A DNA stretch of 64,000 nt from Roseibium aquae (GCF_008711285.1 NZ_VXDC01000006.1:248001-312000); one strand, 5' to 3'; numbered from the stretch's first letter, positions 34,869 through 44,525 are shown. Translations and numbers: made by a program. Notes: generated by a model from the letters alone, not told the origin.

Positions 34869-36326
34869 ATGTCATTCGATCCCGCCCTTCTGAAGCAATT
34901 TGTGTACATCAACGGAGCCTGGACCGGTGCCGACAGCGGTCAGGTGATCGAGGTGACCAATCCTGCCACCGACGCGGTGATCGGCACGGTGCCAAATTGC
35001 GGGCGCGCCGAAACCGCGCGCGCCATCGAAGCCGCCCATATCGCCATGGCCGATTGGAAGAAGCTGACCGCCGAGGCACGCGGTGACCTGATGCACAAGC
35101 TTTGCGATGCCATCCTGGCGGAGCTGGATGATCTCGCCGCGCTTTTGACGAGCGAAATGGGCAAGCCGCTGGCCGAAGCGAAGGGTGAAATCGTTCTCGG
35201 TGTGAAATACATCCGGTTCTTTGCCGAGGAGGCCAAGCGGGTCTACGGCGACATCATTCCCTCGCCATGGGCAGACCGCCGGATTCTGGTGACCAAGGAA
35301 CCGGTAGGCGTCGTCGGGGCCATCACTCCCTGGAACTTTCCGAATTCCATGATCGCCCGCAAACTGGGCGCCGCGCTCGCCGCGGGCTGCACCATCGTGA
35401 TCAAACCGTCCGAGTTCACGCCCTACTCGGCGCTCGCCTTCGCGATCATGGCGGAAAAGGCCGGCTTGCCGGCAGGTGTCATCAATATCCTGACCGGCGA
35501 CGCGCCGCAGATTGGCGCGGAAATGTGCGAAAACCCGGCCTTGCGGAAGATCACGTTCACCGGCTCCACCCGGGTTGGCAAACTGCTGGCCGAGCAGGCT
35601 GGCAAGCACATGAAGAAGGTGTCCATGGAACTGGGCGGCAACGCGCCCTTCATCGTCTTCGACGATGCCGATCTGGACAAGGCCGTCGCGGGCGCCATCG
35701 GCTCCAAGTTCCGCAACAGCGGGCAGACCTGCGTGTGCGCAAACCGGATCTATGTTCAGGCCGGCGTCTACGACGCATTCGCTGAAAAGTTCAAGGCGGC
35801 CATCGAGGAGCAGCTTAAGCCCGGCAACGGGCTCGACGCCGGGGTCACACAAGGGCCTTTGATCAATGCCGCAGCCCTAGCCAAGGTCGAGGCCCATGTC
35901 GAGGACGCAAAGGGCAAGGGCGCGCGCATTCTGACCGGAGGAACCCGCGTCGGCAATGCCGGCACGTTCTATGCCCCCACGCTTGCCATCAATGCGACAC
36001 CGGACATGCGGGTCGCCCAGGAAGAAACCTTCGGCCCCTTTGCAGCCCTGTTCCGCTTCGAGACGGAAGACGAGGCGGTCGCCCGTGCCAACGATACCGA
36101 ATACGGGCTCGCCTGCTATTTCTACACGCGGGATCTGGGACGGACCTTCCGGGTGATGGAACGGCTGGAATACGGGCTGGTCGGGATCAACGAAGGGGTG
36201 ATCACCACGGAAGTCGCACCTTTCGGCGGGGTGAAGGACAGCGGCCTTGGAAACGAGGGCTCCAAATACGGTCTCGACGATTACCTGAACATCAAATACG
36301 CCTGTGTCGGTGGTTTGGGCGTTTGA
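34869..36326 (+). CDS. gabD: Succinate-semialdehyde dehydrogenase, GabD type
   Basis: A 485-residue aldehyde dehydrogenase that oxidises succinate semialdehyde to succinate, the last step of GABA use. The general base is Glu254 (MELGG) and the nucleophile Cys288 (GQTCVCANR). The NAD(P)-binding segment has TPWNFPNSMIARK and FTGSTRVG. Overall similarity to GabD is strong, including the C-terminal GLGNEGSKYGLDDYL. No GABA transaminase lies nearby. A palindromic mosaic element follows the stop. Confidence 0.9.
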   Translation: MSFDPALLKQFVYINGAWTGADSGQVIEVTNPATDAVIGTVPNCGRAETARAIEAAHIAMADWKKLTAEARGDLMHKLCDAILAELDDLAALLTSEMGKPLAEAKGEIVLGVKYIRFFAEEAKRVYGDIIPSPWADRRILVTKEPVGVVGAITPWNFPNSMIARKLGAALAAGCTIVIKPSEFTPYSALAFAIMAEKAGLPAGVINILTGDAPQIGAEMCENPALRKITFTGSTRVGKLLAEQAGKHMKKVSMELGGNAPFIVFDDADLDKAVAGAIGSKFRNSGQTCVCANRIYVQAGVYDAFAEKFKAAIEEQLKPGNGLDAGVTQGPLINAAALAKVEAHVEDAKGKGARILTGGTRVGNAGTFYAPTLAINATPDMRVAQEETFGPFAALFRFETEDEAVARANDTEYGLACYFYTRDLGRTFRVMERLEYGLVGINEGVITTEVAPFGGVKDSGLGNEGSKYGLDDYLNIKYACVGGLGV

Positions 36327-36333
36327 TCCGTGT

Positions 36334-36443
36334 GATGCTCTAGAGCATCGGGCGTTGTGCTGGAAACGCCCACAGATGCTCGGCAACTCAAAAAGCGATC
36401 AGCTTTGGGTGTTAAATCGAGTCCGATTGAACACCCGCTGATC
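36334..36443. repeat. Mosaic palindromic intergenic element
   Basis: Two successive long hairpins fill the gap between gabD and the next gene. GAGCATC and GCGTT (36343-36356) pair with AACGC and GATGCTC (36365-36381). GATCAGC and GGGTGTT (36397-36413, with TTT between them) pair with AACACCC and GCTGATC (36430-36443). A 16-bp palindrome (GATGCTCTAGAGCATC) starts the element. This resembles the RIME-type mosaic elements of rhizobia. Its segment GTCCGATTGAAC recurs at 51673-51684. Confidence 0.6.
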
Positions 36444-36461
36444 CAAACTCTTGGTGCTGCC

Positions 36462-37748
36462 ATGTCTTTCAAGCTCGCGCCCGCCAGGGCAGATGCGATC
36501 TGCGCGGCCGTCGATGCCGCTTTCGAAGACCAGATCGCCTTCCTTCAGTCGATCGTGCAGGTTCCGACCTTGCGCGGCGCGGAGGCCCCGGCTCAAGCGC
36601 TTGTCGGGCAGGCGCTTGCGGACCGGGGATACAACGTCGAGACCTTTGGCATCGATATGAGCCAGATTGGCGTCCATCCGGCCTATTCGCCGGCCACCAT
36701 CGACTACAAGGACACTTACAACCTGATCGGGCGCAAAACGCCCGCCTCCCCGTCCGGCCGCTCGCTGGCGCTCAATTCCCATATGGATATCGTGCCGACC
36801 GCGGCTCCGGACCACTGGACCTATCCGCCCTTTTCCGCCCATCGGGACGGCGACTGGCTCTACGGCCGTGGGGCCGGGGACATGAAGGCCGGCTTGTCGG
36901 CGAATATCTTCGCCCTGGACGCCATCGGCCGGGCCGGCTTCACGCTCGCCGGACCGGTCCAGATCCAGTCGGTGATCGATGAGGAAGTCACCGGCAACGG
37001 TGCCGCGGAGACGATCCGGCGAAACGGCGTCGCCGATGCCGTGCTCATTCCCGAACCGACGGACGAACGGCTCGTATCCGCCAATTCCGGTGTCATCAAG
37101 TTCAAGATCGGCGTAAGAGGGGTGCCCTCTCATCCCCGCGATCCGGACAGCGGCATAAGCGCCATCGATGCCGCCCTTGCTCTGATCGGCGGCCTTCGGC
37201 AGCTCGAGGCCCAATGGAACAGCGAAAAGACAAATCATCGGGGATTCGAGACCCTCAGCAACCCGGCGAGCTTGAACATCGGCACCATTTCCGGCGGAGA
37301 ATGGCCCGCCTCTATTCCCTTCGGCTGCGAGTTCGAAGGCCGCATAGGCTTTTATCCCGGCGATGATCCTTGGCAACGCGCCAAGGCCTTCGAACAGCAT
37401 ATTGCCCTGCTGACGGATGCCGATCCCCGCCTCAAGCGGGCACATCCGAACATAGAATGGGTGGGTGTGATGCAGTCCGGGTACCGGCTCGATGGGGCGA
37501 GCAGCGCTGAAACCGCCCTCGCCCGGGCGCAAGAACAAGCCACGGGAACAGGTTTGGAGCGCTCGGTCATGGCCTGCTACCTTGACGCTGCCCTGTTCGT
37601 CAATCATGCAGGCGTTCCGGCTCTGACCTACGGTCCCGTTTCCGAAAACATTCACGGGATCGACGAGCGGGTGTCCCTATCCTCCCTGAAGCGGGTAACC
37701 AAGACCATCGCCCTGTTCGCGGCGGGCTGGTGCGGGCTGTCGGCCTGA
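36462..37748 (+). CDS. M20-family (ArgE/DapE) deacylase
   Basis: A 428-residue zinc hydrolase related to acetylornithine deacetylase and succinyl-diaminopimelate desuccinylase. Metal ligands are seen in LNSHMDIVP, GRGAGDMKAG and DEEVTGNG; a final His lies in SENIHGIDE near the C terminus. A dimerisation lid domain sits in the middle. The ATG at 36462 opens a clean family-like N terminus; the in-frame start at 36357 lies within the palindromic element. The substrate is unknown; an N-acyl amino acid is likely. Confidence 0.82.
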   Translation: MSFKLAPARADAICAAVDAAFEDQIAFLQSIVQVPTLRGAEAPAQALVGQALADRGYNVETFGIDMSQIGVHPAYSPATIDYKDTYNLIGRKTPASPSGRSLALNSHMDIVPTAAPDHWTYPPFSAHRDGDWLYGRGAGDMKAGLSANIFALDAIGRAGFTLAGPVQIQSVIDEEVTGNGAAETIRRNGVADAVLIPEPTDERLVSANSGVIKFKIGVRGVPSHPRDPDSGISAIDAALALIGGLRQLEAQWNSEKTNHRGFETLSNPASLNIGTISGGEWPASIPFGCEFEGRIGFYPGDDPWQRAKAFEQHIALLTDADPRLKRAHPNIEWVGVMQSGYRLDGASSAETALARAQEQATGTGLERSVMACYLDAALFVNHAGVPALTYGPVSENIHGIDERVSLSSLKRVTKTIALFAAGWCGLSA

Positions 37749-37763
37749 GCCCGCGCGGCGGGC
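37749..37763 (+). terminator. Short GC hairpin after the deacylase gene
   Basis: GCCCGC and GCGGGC form a 6-bp stem over GCG immediately after the stop, followed by ATTT. The weak T-run makes termination only possible. Confidence 0.35.
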
Positions 37764-37988
37764 ATTTCTGGCATGGCCGCTCCGACCCGTCGGTCCGCCG
37801 GCGCACACCTTGAAGGCCGTATCGGGAGGCCGCTGTGGCCCGGATGCATCAGGGGGCTCAACCGCTCTTGCCGCACCGCGCAATGCCTGTGGCCTTGTGC
37901 CGGCGTTTCATGGTAAGCGACCTCGCAATTCGGCCAAGCCTCTCTTTCGGATCAGGTTCGCCACGTTTTTCACAGTGAGGATTACGCC

Positions 37989-39296
37989 ATGCGCGTCGCA
38001 ATGATTGGCACTGGCTATGTCGGGCTTGTTTCCGGAGCGTGTTTTGCGGATTTCGGCCATGTCGTGACCTGCATCGACAAGGCGGTGGACAAGATCGACG
38101 CGCTGAACCGGGGTGAAATTCCGATTTACGAGCCCGGTCTTCAGCAGCTCGTCGCAAAAAACGTTGAGGAAGAACGCCTGTTCTTTACGACGGACCCGGC
38201 GAAGGCCGTGCGCGAAGCCGACGCGGTGTTCATCGCGGTCGGAACCCCCGCGCGGCGCGGCGACGGCCATGCTGATCTGAGCTATGTCTATCAGGCGGCC
38301 GAGGAGATCGCCCACCTGATCAATGGCTTCACGGTTGTCGTTACGAAATCGACCGTGCCGGTGGGCACAGGCGATGAGGTTGAGGCGATCATCAACCGGA
38401 CGAACCCGTCGGCGGACATCGCTGTCGTGTCCAATCCGGAGTTCCTGCGCGAAGGCGCCGCCATCAACGACTTCAAACGCCCGGACCGGGTGGTGGTCGG
38501 CACCGAGGACGAGCGCGCCGTGAAAGTCATGCGCGAGCTCTACCGACCGCTCTACCTGAACGAGACGCCCATTCTGGTGACCAAGCGCCGGACATCGGAA
38601 TTGATCAAATATGCCGCCAACGCGTTTCTCGCGGTCAAGATCACTTTCATCAACGAAATCGCCGACCTGTGCGAGAAGGTCGGCGCCAATGTTCAGGAAG
38701 TGTCCCGCGGGATCGGACTGGACAACAGGATCGGGGGCAAGTTCCTGCATGCCGGGCCCGGATATGGGGGCTCCTGCTTTCCCAAGGACACGCTGGCGCT
38801 CTCCAAGATCGGGACGGATGCCGGCTCTGAGCTGAAAATCGTCAACTCGGTGATCGAGGTGAACGCCGGGCGCAAGAAACGGATGGCGGAAAAGGTCATT
38901 TCCTTCCTGGGCGGCGACGTGACGGGCAAGACAATCGCGCTCTTGGGCCTCGCCTTCAAACCCAATACCGACGACATGCGCGAGGCGCCGTCCATCGACA
39001 TCGTATCCCGTCTTCAGGAAGCCGGGGCCAAGATCCGCGCGTTCGACCCCGCCAGCATGGGCGAGGCCGGTCACATCATGGCCGATGTCCTGTTCTGCGA
39101 CGGCCCTTACCATGCGATCGAAAACGCCGATGCCCTGGTGATCGTGACCGAGTGGGACCAGTTTCGCGCGCTCGACCTTGAGCGTGTCAAGTCGCTGCTG
39201 AAACAGCCGAATGTGGTGGACCTGCGCAATATCTACGAAACGGAAGACATGTTGCAGCGCGGCTTCCGCTATACCAGCATTGGCCGCGCCTATTAA
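37989..39296 (+). CDS. ugd: UDP-glucose 6-dehydrogenase (RkpK type)
   Basis: A 435-residue enzyme that oxidises UDP-glucose to UDP-glucuronate with two NAD. The N-terminal Rossmann loop reads GTGYVGLVSG (8-17); the catalytic Cys263 lies in GGSCFPKD; the C-terminal UDP domain has LAFKPNTDDMREAPS. UDP-glucuronate is a precursor for acidic capsules; in rhizobia the same enzyme is named RkpK. It is 18 kb from the rkp genes and probably serves several polysaccharides. Confidence 0.95.
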   Translation: MRVAMIGTGYVGLVSGACFADFGHVVTCIDKAVDKIDALNRGEIPIYEPGLQQLVAKNVEEERLFFTTDPAKAVREADAVFIAVGTPARRGDGHADLSYVYQAAEEIAHLINGFTVVVTKSTVPVGTGDEVEAIINRTNPSADIAVVSNPEFLREGAAINDFKRPDRVVVGTEDERAVKVMRELYRPLYLNETPILVTKRRTSELIKYAANAFLAVKITFINEIADLCEKVGANVQEVSRGIGLDNRIGGKFLHAGPGYGGSCFPKDTLALSKIGTDAGSELKIVNSVIEVNAGRKKRMAEKVISFLGGDVTGKTIALLGLAFKPNTDDMREAPSIDIVSRLQEAGAKIRAFDPASMGEAGHIMADVLFCDGPYHAIENADALVIVTEWDQFRALDLERVKSLLKQPNVVDLRNIYETEDMLQRGFRYTSIGRAY

Positions 39297-39361
39297 CGCA
39301 CGCACCGCCGGTCAAGCCGGATCAACTCCGAGAGAAATTCACGGGCAAATTAAAGCGGTAC

Positions 39362-39376
39362 GCGATCCAGTCTTGT
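39362..39376. repeat. Shared 15-bp intergenic motif, copy 1
   Basis: GCGATCCAGTCTTGT lies between the convergent ugd and aroQ genes and recurs exactly at 51690-51704 after hemN. An exact 15-mer in two non-coding gaps suggests one family of dispersed intergenic elements. Confidence 0.45.
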
Positions 39377-39387
39377 GAGGAGATGCC

Positions 39388-39834
39388 CTACCGGCCGGCC
39401 GACAAAAGCCGCGCCATCCGCAGGACCGCCAGCTCGTACCCTTGCGTTCCGCAGCCGACAATCACCCCATCGGCTCTGGCAGACATGTGGGAGTGGTGCC
39501 GGAACGGCTCGCGCTGATGAATGTTGGATACATGCACCTCCAGGACTGGGAAGCTGCAGGCGCGCAAGGCATCGAGGATGGCAATCGAGGTGTGGGAATA
39601 GGCTGCGGGGTTGATGATGATCCCGGCCGCCGCTTCGCGCGCTTCCTGGATCCAATCGATCAGTTCATGTTCGGCATTGCTTTGAAAGAAACGAAGTTCA
39701 AGCTGGTGATGTCTTGCCAGATCCGCGCATGTCCGCTCCACATCCCCAAGGGTCTCATGCCCGTAAATCTCCGGTTCCCGATGTCCGAGAAGATTGAGAT
39801 TGGGACCGTTGATAACATAAATCGGCTTGGACAC
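39388..39834 (-). CDS. aroQ: Type II 3-dehydroquinate dehydratase
   Basis: A 148-residue enzyme of the shikimate pathway that dehydrates 3-dehydroquinate. Family marks are NGPNLNLLG with REPEIYG (catalytic Tyr), the [11 protein letters not shown] loop, and [11 protein letters not shown] with the catalytic histidine region. The GTG at 39834 follows an ideal GGAGG ribosome site and gives the standard length; longer frames up to 39945 are not supported. Confidence 0.93.
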   Translation of the reverse strand: MSKPIYVINGPNLNLLGHREPEIYGHETLGDVERTCADLARHHQLELRFFQSNAEHELIDWIQEAREAAAGIIINPAAYSHTSIAILDALRACSFPVLEVHVSNIHQREPFRHHSHMSARADGVIVGCGTQGYELAVLRMARLLSAGR

Positions 39835-40046
39835 GCAGCCTCCGCTGTAACAGACGACATGTTGGTCCGGCAGCTTTCTTTCCGCGCCGGTTAAGGCCGG
39901 ACTATTGGGGATGGGATCGAGACCTGCAAGCCCATTCACCATCAAAACCGCTCGTCATTGCCATCGCGAGAAATCGGCGTCTTGCGTTTTACACATTCTT
40001 TACCGTAATAATTAACTATGGTGCGCAATGAAGCGTGGGGTGTGCC

Positions 40047-40244
40047 ATGGGCAACTACAAAAGATCTCTTGTTTCGATTGACGGCTTTTTCAGAGCGATC
40101 GAGGGATATGAGCATGTGGACAGCGAGCTTCTGCTCGACTGGCTGCACGAGCATTTCGCGCTCGACCTTGATCTTGTTCCCGAATTCCGCATCGCGCTCG
40201 CGGATCTGCAAACGCTGATGGCGGCCGAAGACCTGGCCGCCTGA
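40047..40244 (+). CDS. Small hypothetical protein
   Basis: A 65-residue acidic protein (MGNYKRSLVSIDGFFRAIEG and an LLLDWLHEHF helix). It has no signal peptide or membrane segment. The amino-acid make-up is that of a real small helical protein, but I do not recognise it. An earlier in-frame start at 40035 exists. It is divergent from aroQ. Confidence 0.45.
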   Translation: MGNYKRSLVSIDGFFRAIEGYEHVDSELLLDWLHEHFALDLDLVPEFRIALADLQTLMAAEDLAA

Positions 40245-40443
40245 GGCGATTGCGCCCTTCCAGGCTGGTGCCCGCCCCGCGTACCTTCATCCCGTTTCGC
40301 TTCCCGATCAATCGAATCAGGAAAAGCTGCAGCAACGCTTCAGAAGAACGGGGACCCCGGCTTTCCGCCGCGCATGGTGGCGCGCCGATCCGATTGACAT
40401 CTTTCCCGAACCGGCTGAGGCGAACGGCTGGCCATGCCGCCGC

Positions 40444-40971
40444 TTAACCGATCGACGTGACGTCCGCCTTCTCGCCCGGACCGCCCGACCCGCCCTGCCA
40501 GATTTTCTGACGGTTGCGGATTTCCCGAGGGGCGGGGCCGAAATAGGTCGCGGTCTTAATGAAATCACGCGGGTGCAAAATGACACTCGAAACGCGTTGG
40601 TAAAGCGCCTTGGCCGAAATCGGCTTTGAGAGCAGTTCGTGCACGCCAAGCCGCCGGGCCTCGACGATCCGGCTGCGTTCGGTATGCGCCGTCACCATGA
40701 TGATGGGGATATAGGCAAACGGATTGTTCGGCGTGCGGATCATGCGCACCATATCCGCGCCGTCCAGGATCGGCATGACCCAATCGAGAATAAGAATGTC
40801 CGGATTGGCCCGGTCCATAGCTTCAAGACCCGAGGCGCCGTCCTCGGCCTCGACGATGCGCCGTGCCCCGAAACCCTGAAGCATTGTCCGGATAATCGTT
40901 CGCATATATGCGCTGTCTTCGACGAGCAAAAATGTCAGCGAGGCAAGATCTAGGCTCACCTGTCCCTCCAT
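40444..40971 (-). CDS. Receiver-domain response regulator
   Basis: A 175-residue CheY-like protein. Residues 12-130 form the receiver with acidic pair Glu18-Asp19, phosphoacceptor Asp63 (LILDWVMP), Thr in MVTAHTE and Lys in LLSKPIS. The last 45 residues are a polar tail without a known output domain. Such proteins are common in alphaproteobacteria and act through protein contact. No kinase gene is adjacent, so the pathway is unknown. The in-frame ATG at 40992 is an alternative start. Confidence 0.85.
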   Translation of the reverse strand: MEGQVSLDLASLTFLLVEDSAYMRTIIRTMLQGFGARRIVEAEDGASGLEAMDRANPDILILDWVMPILDGADMVRMIRTPNNPFAYIPIIMVTAHTERSRIVEARRLGVHELLSKPISAKALYQRVSSVILHPRDFIKTATYFGPAPREIRNRQKIWQGGSGGPGEKADVTSIG

Positions 40972-41282
40972 GTCTTGCCGACACCTTTGCAAGAAAGTCT
41001 GAAAAGAGAGTTAGAAACGGGCAGATATCCTGATAAATCGCGAGGCAAACTCCCGCAGAGCCCCTTTGCGTCGCGGCAGCCGCGATGCCGGATCCGGTTC
41101 CCGCGCCGGCAGAAGACACCTGGCACGGGTGCGTACGTCCGGCGGCAGACTCTGTTTACGTAGAGGAATTATTCCTCCGCGTTAACAGGCTTTCCGGTTT
41201 GGGTTTAACTTTCGCTTTAAATTTCATATGCATACGTGATCGCATTCGAAGTGCACGCCCACACCGGCGTTTGAAGAATCGG
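40972..41282. other. Intergenic stretch with a short palindrome
   Basis: About 311 bp between divergent genes. It contains the palindrome GAGGAATTATTCCTC at 41163-41177, a possible operator. No coding frame is supported; the AT-rich part around 41160-41230 probably holds the promoter of the next small gene. Confidence 0.4.
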
Positions 41283-41456
41283 ATGTTGATGAGAAAAAAG
41301 AACCTGACACCCGGGTCCGAGGAACCGCTCAATATCGCGCGATCCCCCTTTGCGATGAACGGTCCTCGCTCGCCTTATCGGGAAAACATCTTGCTGGCAT
41401 CGGGGATCGGATTGGTGCTGATCGCGATCACAATGGTTGTCGCAACGGTCGTTTAA
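41283..41456 (+). CDS. Small single-pass membrane protein
   Basis: A 57-residue protein with a basic N terminus (MLMRKKN), a polar segment, and one clear C-terminal membrane helix (ILLASGIGLVLIAITMVVAT). A GAAG precedes the ATG; a second ATG lies two codons later. Family is not recognised. It is convergent with the cco assembly genes, and no link to them is evident. Confidence 0.45.
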   Translation: MLMRKKNLTPGSEEPLNIARSPFAMNGPRSPYRENILLASGIGLVLIAITMVVATVV

Positions 41457-41566
41457 ATGCCGCCCACGTTTTCGCTTGGCCAGTCCTGCTGGGACCATCC
41501 GGTCCGGTGCTCACACGGCCAAGGCCCTGCCGCGCGGCGTGGTCCGGGGATAGCCCCCTCGCAGCG

Positions 41567-41720
41567 TCACTTGTCGGGCAAATCGTCATCGTCCAGAATG
41601 CGCCACTTGGCCCCTTCCAGATCATCATACTGACCGCTCTTCAACGACCAAAGAAAGGCGGCCAGACCGAGAGCGCCAAGAAAAAGCGCAATCGGGATCA
41701 AGAACACCAGGACATCCATT
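41567..41720 (-). pseudogene. ccoS: CcoS, cbb3 oxidase assembly protein, frameshifted
   Basis: The start MDVLVFLIPIALFLGALGL and the downstream YDDLEGAKWRILDDDDLP match CcoS (FixS), a small membrane protein needed to place cofactors in cbb3 oxidase. The two parts are in different frames. After FLWSLK an AAAG run near 41640 carries one A too many, leading to an early stop; removing one A gives a normal 50-residue protein ending PDK at 41567. It lies 12 nt after ccoI in the usual order. A homopolymer error is as likely as real loss; if real, oxidase maturation would suffer. Confidence 0.75.
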
Positions 41721-41732
41721 TTTTATCTCCGT

Positions 41733-44000
41733 TCAGCCCTGTGGCTGAATCTGGTGGAACCGCTTCTTTGCCGAAGATGACATCCGGTCATCACCGAATT
41801 CAAGCGCCCGCTTTTCCCCCCACCGCAAACGAAGCGCGTTGGCGGTCACCGCGATGGACGATGCGGACATGGCAGCTGCCGCGATCGAAGGCGTGACAAA
41901 TCCGGCAACGGCGATCGGAACGGCGATCAGGTTATAGATGGCGGAGATCCAGAGATTTTCCTCGATCGCGCGGCGCGCGCGTTTCGAAATCCGGTACGCA
42001 TGCAAGACCGGTGCGAGCCGATCGCCCAGAAATATCGCATCCGCGGCCGCTTGGCTCAGGTGAACCGCCGTCACTGGGGACAACGAAACATGCGCTCCGG
42101 CAAGCGCGGGCGCGTCATTGAGGCCGTCCCCAACCATCAGCACCTTGCGGCCAGCGGCCTTCAACGCGTCAAGACGGGCGATCTTGTCCGCGGGTTGCAT
42201 GGCGGCCTGCCAGGCCCCGACCTTCAGTTCCTCGGCGACGGCTGCGACCGCGCCGGGCTGATCGCCGGACAGGATTTCAATCTCCAGCCCAAGTGAGGAA
42301 AGGGCGGAAATCGTCTGGGCCGCATCGCAGCGGATTTTCTGGCGGAGCGCCAGCAGGCGAACCGGCTCCCCGCCGAGGCGAACGGCCAGGAGGGACGCAC
42401 CCGGATGTGCGCGGAGCATGTCGCTGACCCGCGCCGGTTCGGCGCCGCAGAAGGCCGGACTTCCAAGGCGCAGCAGCTGGCCTTCCACATCCGTCTCCAC
42501 GCCGGCGCCGGAGACTTCCCGCACCTCATCGAACGGCACCAGCGCGCCTGTCGCCCGCAACAAGGCGACGGACAGGGGATGGCGGCTGGACAAGGCCAGG
42601 CGCCCGCCGAGAGCCAGGACGGGATCCTTGGGGTCCACGGGATCGCAAAACTCCGGTTCGGCGGTTGTCAGCGTGCCGGTCTTGTCGAAGACGATCATGT
42701 CGATATCGGCGAGCCGTTCGATGGCATCCCCGGAATTCAAGAGGACGCCGGACCGGAAAAGCTGACCCGATGCCACGACCTGAACCGCCGGCACGGCAAG
42801 TCCGAGCGCGCAGGGACAGGTGATGATCAAGACGGAGATCGCGATGACGAGAGAGGGCTGCCAACCCAGTCCCCACAAGGTCCAGGCGGCGAAGGTCAGC
42901 GCCGCGGCCGTATGGACAACCGGCGCGTAGAGCCGGGCCGCCCGGTCGGCGATCTGGACATAATGCGACTTGGCCTGGGCCGCGGTTTCGAGCAGGCGGT
43001 TGACCTCATCCAGCAGCGTGGCACCGGAGGCCGCAGACACCCGGACCTTCAAGGCACCATCCCCGTTCAGTGTTCCGGCATAGACCCGGGCGCCGCCCGC
43101 GACCGGCACCAGAACGCTCTCGCCCGTCACGAGGCTCTGATCGATTTCGGAGACGCCCTCTTCAATCACGCCGTCGACGGGCACACGGTCCCCGGCCGGG
43201 ACCAGGACCAGATCGCCCGGTTCGATTTTTGACAGCGGAACCTCGCGGATCAGTCCGTCCTCGCCGATCCGGGCAGCGACTTCCGCCTTCAGCGCCGCGA
43301 TGTTTTCCGCGAACGAGCGGGTGCGTCCGCGCATGTTGTGGTCCAGATAGCGGCCGATCAGCAGGAAAAACAGCAGCATCACGGCCGATTCAAAATAGGC
43401 ATGATGCTGATGCTGCATCGTCTGAACGATGGACAGTCCGATCGCCAGCGAAATGCCAATGGAAATCGGGACATCCATGTTCAACCGGCCGCTCCGGATA
43501 GCGGCAAAAGCACTGGCAAAGAAAACGCGTCCGGAATAGGCAACGGTCGGCAGCGCGATCAGGGCCGATATCCAGTGAAACAGGTCCCGTGTTTCCGGCG
43601 TGATGTCCGTCGCGTTTCCCGACCAGACGGAAATCGACAGCAGCATGATGTTCATGCTGGCGAAACCGGCAACCGCCATCGATCGCAGGAGTTCCTTGCC
43701 GATCGTATCCTGCCGCTCCTTCTGGCTCGCCGGATCGAAAGGATGCGCCTTGTAACCAAGCCGTCTCAGTTCACCCACGATGTCGTCGGCCCGGGTTGCC
43801 TCCCGGTCCCAATCGACGGCGAGCCGGTGAGAGGTGAGGTTGACCCGCGCCCGCTTCACACCGGGCAGACGCGAGAGGCCGCGCTCGATTTCCCCCATGC
43901 AGGCGGCGCAGGTGATGCCTTCAACCGCCAGATCCATGTGGACGGCTCCGTCGTCCGCCGGTGTGATGAAGGCATCCCAGTCACGCATATGCACGGTCAT
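41733..44000 (-). CDS. ccoI: CcoI (FixI), copper P1B-type ATPase
   Basis: A 755-residue copper-transporting ATPase that supplies copper for cbb3 oxidase. An N-terminal metal-binding domain has Cys31 and Cys34 (CAAC). Membrane copper site CPC lies near residue 393 (CPCALG), the phosphorylation motif DKTGTLT near 439, and the GDGLNDAPAL hinge near the C terminus. About eight membrane helices are visible. It starts 9 nt after ccoH and precedes ccoS in the canonical ccoGHIS order. Confidence 0.94.
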   Translation of the reverse strand: MTVHMRDWDAFITPADDGAVHMDLAVEGITCAACMGEIERGLSRLPGVKRARVNLTSHRLAVDWDREATRADDIVGELRRLGYKAHPFDPASQKERQDTIGKELLRSMAVAGFASMNIMLLSISVWSGNATDITPETRDLFHWISALIALPTVAYSGRVFFASAFAAIRSGRLNMDVPISIGISLAIGLSIVQTMQHQHHAYFESAVMLLFFLLIGRYLDHNMRGRTRSFAENIAALKAEVAARIGEDGLIREVPLSKIEPGDLVLVPAGDRVPVDGVIEEGVSEIDQSLVTGESVLVPVAGGARVYAGTLNGDGALKVRVSAASGATLLDEVNRLLETAAQAKSHYVQIADRAARLYAPVVHTAAALTFAAWTLWGLGWQPSLVIAISVLIITCPCALGLAVPAVQVVASGQLFRSGVLLNSGDAIERLADIDMIVFDKTGTLTTAEPEFCDPVDPKDPVLALGGRLALSSRHPLSVALLRATGALVPFDEVREVSGAGVETDVEGQLLRLGSPAFCGAEPARVSDMLRAHPGASLLAVRLGGEPVRLLALRQKIRCDAAQTISALSSLGLEIEILSGDQPGAVAAVAEELKVGAWQAAMQPADKIARLDALKAAGRKVLMVGDGLNDAPALAGAHVSLSPVTAVHLSQAAADAIFLGDRLAPVLHAYRISKRARRAIEENLWISAIYNLIAVPIAVAGFVTPSIAAAAMSASSIAVTANALRLRWGEKRALEFGDDRMSSSAKKRFHQIQPQG

Positions 44001-44009
44001 GTCAGTGCC

Positions 44010-44525
44010 CTAATCCGCAAGCCAGACACGGTTCTGGGAGCGGAAGACCGTCTCCCCATTGGAGGTTTCGCCATGCAAGACCAGGTTCCAGTTGCCGCTG
44101 TGAAGATCGGCAATAGACCCGGTATAGATCCCCGGCGCCGTCTCGCTCAAGACGATCGTGCGATCCAGATCCTCGGTGGTCGGGTGCTTCAGATCGACGG
44201 CAAAGACATGCTGAACGATGGGCCGGCCGTTCAGATCCAGCGCGGTGACCGACAACGCGGCTCCGTTGCCCGCGGTCCGTTCGATGGCGGTTTCGACCTG
44301 CCAGCCGCGTTCAGCCTGGGCCTTCGCAGCGGCGATTTCCTGATTGTAGGCTTGGCCGGCCTCGTAGGAGCTTTCGACCGCGACGCCCGGAAATGTGCCC
44401 AGGGCGAAGTAGAGAAAGACACCATTGACAGCGAAGATCACGCCGAAAAAGCAGAGCAGCCAGATGAGCACCGTCCGGCCCGTCACCGGCTTGGAGTGCT
44501 TCAGCTCCGGGTGGGTCATGGTCAT
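44010..44525 (-). CDS. ccoH: CcoH (FixH)
   Basis: A 171-residue membrane protein with one N-terminal helix (about 17-40, VLIWLLCFFGVIFAVNGVF) and a periplasmic beta domain. FixH family members help assemble cbb3 oxidase, acting with the copper ATPase. The conserved segment SSYEAGQAYN is present. It lies between ccoG and ccoI in the standard operon. Confidence 0.9.
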   Translation of the reverse strand: MTMTHPELKHSKPVTGRTVLIWLLCFFGVIFAVNGVFLYFALGTFPGVAVESSYEAGQAYNQEIAAAKAQAERGWQVETAIERTAGNGAALSVTALDLNGRPIVQHVFAVDLKHPTTEDLDRTIVLSETAPGIYTGSIADLHSGNWNLVLHGETSNGETVFRSQNRVWLAD

